A stretch of DNA of 64,000 nt, taken from Fasciola hepatica. Taxonomy: Eukaryota > Platyhelminthes > Trematoda > Plagiorchiida > Fasciolidae. Where the stretch lies: the NCBI GenBank assembly GCA_948099385.1, contig CANUEZ040000014.1, positions 3,286,001-3,350,000 on the forward strand, read 5' to 3'. Position 1 is the stretch's first letter. Each line of letters starts with the position of its first letter. The notes under the pieces are model-generated. The model was not told where the DNA came from, ran no database searches, and saw only the letters and a program-made list of their open reading frames with translations. A program made the position numbers and the translations under genes. Shown piece after piece: positions 60,500 through 64,000 of the stretch.

Positions 60500-61860
60500 T
60501 GCCTGTGTGAACAACATATCCGTCGTTCTTGTAACGAACAAGGTGGTTACGCCTATACAATAGACGTGGTGTGATAAGACAAATCGAAACTCGTTTGTAA
60601 AGAGTAACGCGTAAAGTGTGGGCAGAGGAGTAACCGGTGAGTTACGTGGTTTGACCCGGAAGGTGAAAGCCGTTGCCAGAGTTTGTATCGTTTAAACAAG
60701 GAAAACTTCGATGCATTGATTTCCTGAACTTTAGCTTGCAACAGAACTTTTTTATACCATCATTTATCATCATTCTTCAATCTTAGGAGGATCAGGCTGA
60801 AAGCTGTCACCGGATGAACATTTTTTCCTGTCCCCATTTTGTAAAATTTGAAATAGAAACTGAAACTTTCACTATTTGTATGAACAGTTGCTTCTTTGCC
60901 TGTCCAAAATATTGTGCATAAAAAGAGCACGTTATTAAATTAGGAACAAAAGACTGTTAATGAAACGCTTTCTTCGGTAGCTGAACAAGGGACGGTTTAC
61001 CGTGGAGAAAATCCAGAACAAAGCAGCCGGCCGGTAATTCCCACAGGATTTGGTGTTTAGGGATGACGACAGGGTTCACTTGCCTTTCATTTCTCTTCAG
61101 AGTTATCTTTAAGTTACTGGTCCACAGGAAGTAAGCGGTGGTATTTCAAGGTGAAAAGATCTTTACCTGATAGAAAGAAACGTACGATCGATCCCGAAAA
61201 TATATTACCTTTATTAGCCGGTGTTACAACCTTGACATGGACAATAAAAGTGCTACTCATCTCTGGATATTCATCATGTATTTCCTCAGATTAATTTGTG
61301 CTAAGACAGTGGAAAGTGCCAAAGTTGGGTAAACTTAGGTGTCTTCGTAAGGACGCTGTTGGAAGAAGATAGTTTTTTCGACGATACGTCATGTTTCTCG
61401 AAGCTAAAGCAAATGTAACCCTACCAGGACTAATCATTAATTCAAGAAAGTGCCGTCTGCTCCTTCGAATGTTGTTTTAAAAATCCCAGGGAAGTTTCCA
61501 TCACCTAATCATCTAATAACCACAGGAGACTCCAGGGAACAGGAAGACAGACACACTGAAAACAGGGTGTTGCAGAGACTGATTGAATAGCTCGCTGTCA
61601 ATGACATTCGAATGACTGACAGATCGATGCCCAAGTTTCTTCATTTAACCTTATTTCGTATTTGCGTTACTCACGTTCTATACAAAACGTCTTTTCATCT
61701 AGCTTGTTTTGTTCCTGTGAGACTGTTTGTGACTATTTATCCGCCTTCCTGCAAAAGTGGAGGCTGAAAGCCTGACCTGTTCTGATTTCGGTTGCTACCT
61801 CATAGTATCGCTGATTAGATGAGCTAATGAACCGTTCCCAAAAATCCTCCTCCCAACGGT
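60500..61860. other. no gene seen
   Basis: AT-rich spacer without recognisable features. Confidence 0.5.
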
Positions 61861-61861
61861 C

Positions 61862-63241
61862 CGGACTATGTCACTGAGTGTGAAGGGGTGAGCTGTCGGG
61901 TCCTTTGAATATCTCATTTGCATCCGGCCTCCGGGGACCGGTACCCCTAATTAAAAGGTAAAGGCTGCGACTATTTTCAAAAGATGCAGCCTTCACCATT
62001 TGTTTACATTCCTCAATCCATTTCTGTTCACGGTCATTTTTCAGACTTCTAATCGGTTCGCTCCTCAAGGATTTGCAAATCATATGGAACGTGACAACCG
62101 GGAGCATCCAATAGAGTGACTGATTTAGGAGACTTTCATCGTTTGTAAAGCCTACTTGAACCGGAGCCTTCTGGTGCATCGGAAGCACCGTACAACACCT
62201 CCTAGGACCGTTCCCGGCGCTAACCTGGGTCCTAGACATCCAGCTGCATCGACAACCGTGTATAAGCTGTGCCTTGAAATAAGATCGTAGGTTATCGTCC
62301 AGAAGCTACTGTGTAGAGCGGGTGGCTTCAGAGTTGGTGCAACCGTAGACGAGAGGTTATCAGAAGCGAGAACGTACCAAGGCGTCATCCGAGTCCACGA
62401 CAGTCTTCAATTTACCCATGTCAGCGATGGCCAGTGAGGATATGGTCAATCTGAATCCAATGTTGTAAGGAAGTATCAGGGGGTCATGCGACTCTGTTCT
62501 GTTTCTTAAGGTAAGAGTTCGTACCCGCCAGAAACAATCTGTGGCTGGAGCAAAGCTAATTGAGATGAACGCTGTGGTTAGTGTAGGTGGCCGGGATAGA
62601 ATACCGACTTGTTATATGCCTTTCGAAATCCACAAAACAGCCAACTTGGGCAATGGAATCTCCATTAATGACCACCAGGTCCGTTGAACGCCCATTTTGA
62701 TGCAGCTAAGACAGATTTAAGGTAGATTTTATCCTTGGTCTCAGAGGAACTGCAGTCAGTGGGAGCATACACGGACACGATAAACAACCACTGAAGCTTC
62801 AGTGATATGAGGCCTGATTGTTTTTCCTTGCATATCTTACCTTCTCTTGTGCTTTATCATGGATCCGCTTTTCGGATTCAGTCCTTTGCTCCAAGCACCC
62901 AGTGAAGCAAGCAGAACATGGACGGAGCGGCATCCTTTGAGCCTGGAGCTGTCCAACTTTTGGTTTCCGTTAGCTCCCCTACGAATTGTGATGGCTTACC
63001 TTGTCGTCGAGAGAACTCAAAGGTACTTCACCCCTACGTCTATTTAGTGAGGGGTTTTGCCTAAAACCTGGTTTGGAAGGACTGGACTTCGACCGGTCTG
63101 TACCCATGGATCTGTCAGGCATGGTTGCATCTTCGATTTAATAAATCCACCCTGTATAGCTCGTTGGTTCACAGGAGCTCGCAAGCCTTGACATCTTGCT
63201 AAGGTGCGGTCTCGTCCTGATGGATCACACAAAACTGGCAT
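61862..63241 (-). pseudogene. RTE-like LINE: apurinic-type endonuclease and linker, RT absent
   Basis: The endonuclease nicks target DNA to prime reverse transcription. Minus-strand segments in order: VSVYAPTDCSSSETKDKIYL (about 62790-62730), the VYAPTD region of trematode RTE endonucleases; CSSHRLFLAGTN (about 62555-62520); QIDHILTGHR and IEDCR (about 62450-62405); and DSDDALVRSRF (about 62400-62368), where the usual SDH carries Asp instead of the catalytic His. The linker at 62239-61871 is a single open frame with RSLKNDREQKWIEECKQMVK and LYLLIRGTGPRRPDANE, the stretch that precedes RT in this group. RT itself is not present. Frameshifts separate the endonuclease segments. The N-terminal stretch up to 63241 is assigned by position only. 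Confidence 0.8.
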
Positions 63242-63760
63242 ATTTCTGAACCGGACTGCTTTCGAGGAAAGAGTGATTTACTGTGATACTCATACACAAC
63301 ATGACTAATTCAGTTAAAATCAAAAATCAATCTGTCCGTTATATGATCACGAATACAATATTCATCCTCACACAGCCAACATCGTCAAGCATACCTTATT
63401 CACTCCACTTCGTACTTTATCTTTGTTGTACGGCTACAGATTACTGAGGATTAAAAATTCGATCAAAGGCCATCATCTAACATCAGTTGACACACTTGCG
63501 ATAACTACTGATGGCAAATCAACTGCAGCTTTCCTGCGTTTCCTTTTCATCCTGAACGCTTATATGTCGCATCTTGTGCACTAGGAAACGAATAAATTCA
63601 TTTGCCTGAACTCAGAGATTTCGATTTCATTTCGAGCAACTCGTTCGGCGTTTGTAAGATTCGGATTGGGAAAGCAAATCGGGAAGCCCACGCTAATAAT
63701 CGTTTCATCACTACTGATATACTACCTGTGATTACGTAATCTGTCACATCTATGAAAGCC
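63242..63760. other. no gene seen
   Basis: AT-rich; nothing recognised. Confidence 0.5.

Positions 63761-63761
<1 letters not shown>

Positions 63762-63854
<93 letters not shown>
63762..63854. repeat. (TA)n microsatellite, about 46 units
   Basis: Uninterrupted TA dinucleotides for about 93 bases, the longest such tract in the window. A likely spot for length error in assembly. Confidence 0.98.
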
Positions 63855-63858
<4 letters not shown>

Positions 63859-64000
63859 ATCTGTTGTCCACTTCTAATGTCACGAGTCTATAATGGATAA
63901 AACACTGTTCAATCGAGTTCTGATGGGTGTTATGGACATAAGTTATCCCATGCTTGGCAATACGACTGCGCTTGTAAGTTCAATCCCAAGGCCAAATACA

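Overview
This window looks like a piece of a flatworm (platyhelminth) nuclear genome, most likely a digenean trematode. It is AT-rich, has no operon structure or long intact open frame, and is crowded with decayed retroelements of kinds common in trematodes: Ty3/gypsy LTR elements resembling the CsRn1 group, CR1/jockey-like and RTE-like LINEs, Penelope-like elements (PLEs) with a GIY-YIG endonuclease, and a tRNA-headed SINE with a degenerate hammerhead ribozyme. Assignments are made by reading translated motifs by eye; no database search was run.

Layout: 1-1161 is the 3' half of a CR1/jockey-like reverse transcriptase (+). 1163-2570 is one copy of a ~1.4 kb repeat whose near-identical partner lies at 37080-38490. 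2990-4500 is gypsy pol (+, end of RT, RNase H, integrase), meeting a second gypsy RT (-) tail to tail near 4503. 8750-9387 is a gypsy gag remnant (-). 10048-10430 is a PLE endonuclease remnant (+). 12384-13473 holds two inverted, diverged copies of a repeat with a hammerhead-like segment. 22190-22340 is a hammerhead SINE (-). 23330-23720 is a well-kept PLE endonuclease (+). 43955-45820 is an almost full-length PLE (-). 52667-52849 and 60285-60492 carry LINE RT scraps. 54033-54479 is a large palindrome with equal 206-bp arms. 56915-58140 is a PLE with RT and endonuclease (+). 61862-63241 is an RTE-like endonuclease and linker (-). Microsatellites are at 33566, 34517, 36345, 41813 and 63762.

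Host genes: none can be named. A few short open stretches bounded by plausible splice sites, mostly on the minus strand, may be exons of intron-rich genes; the best is the cluster at 47.5-48.1 kb. The rest is probably intronic or intergenic sequence. All recognisable transposon genes carry stops or frameshifts, so no element here looks autonomous. The four PLE segments, two in opposite orientation to each other, show repeated PLE insertion, with the 3' endonuclease end kept most often.
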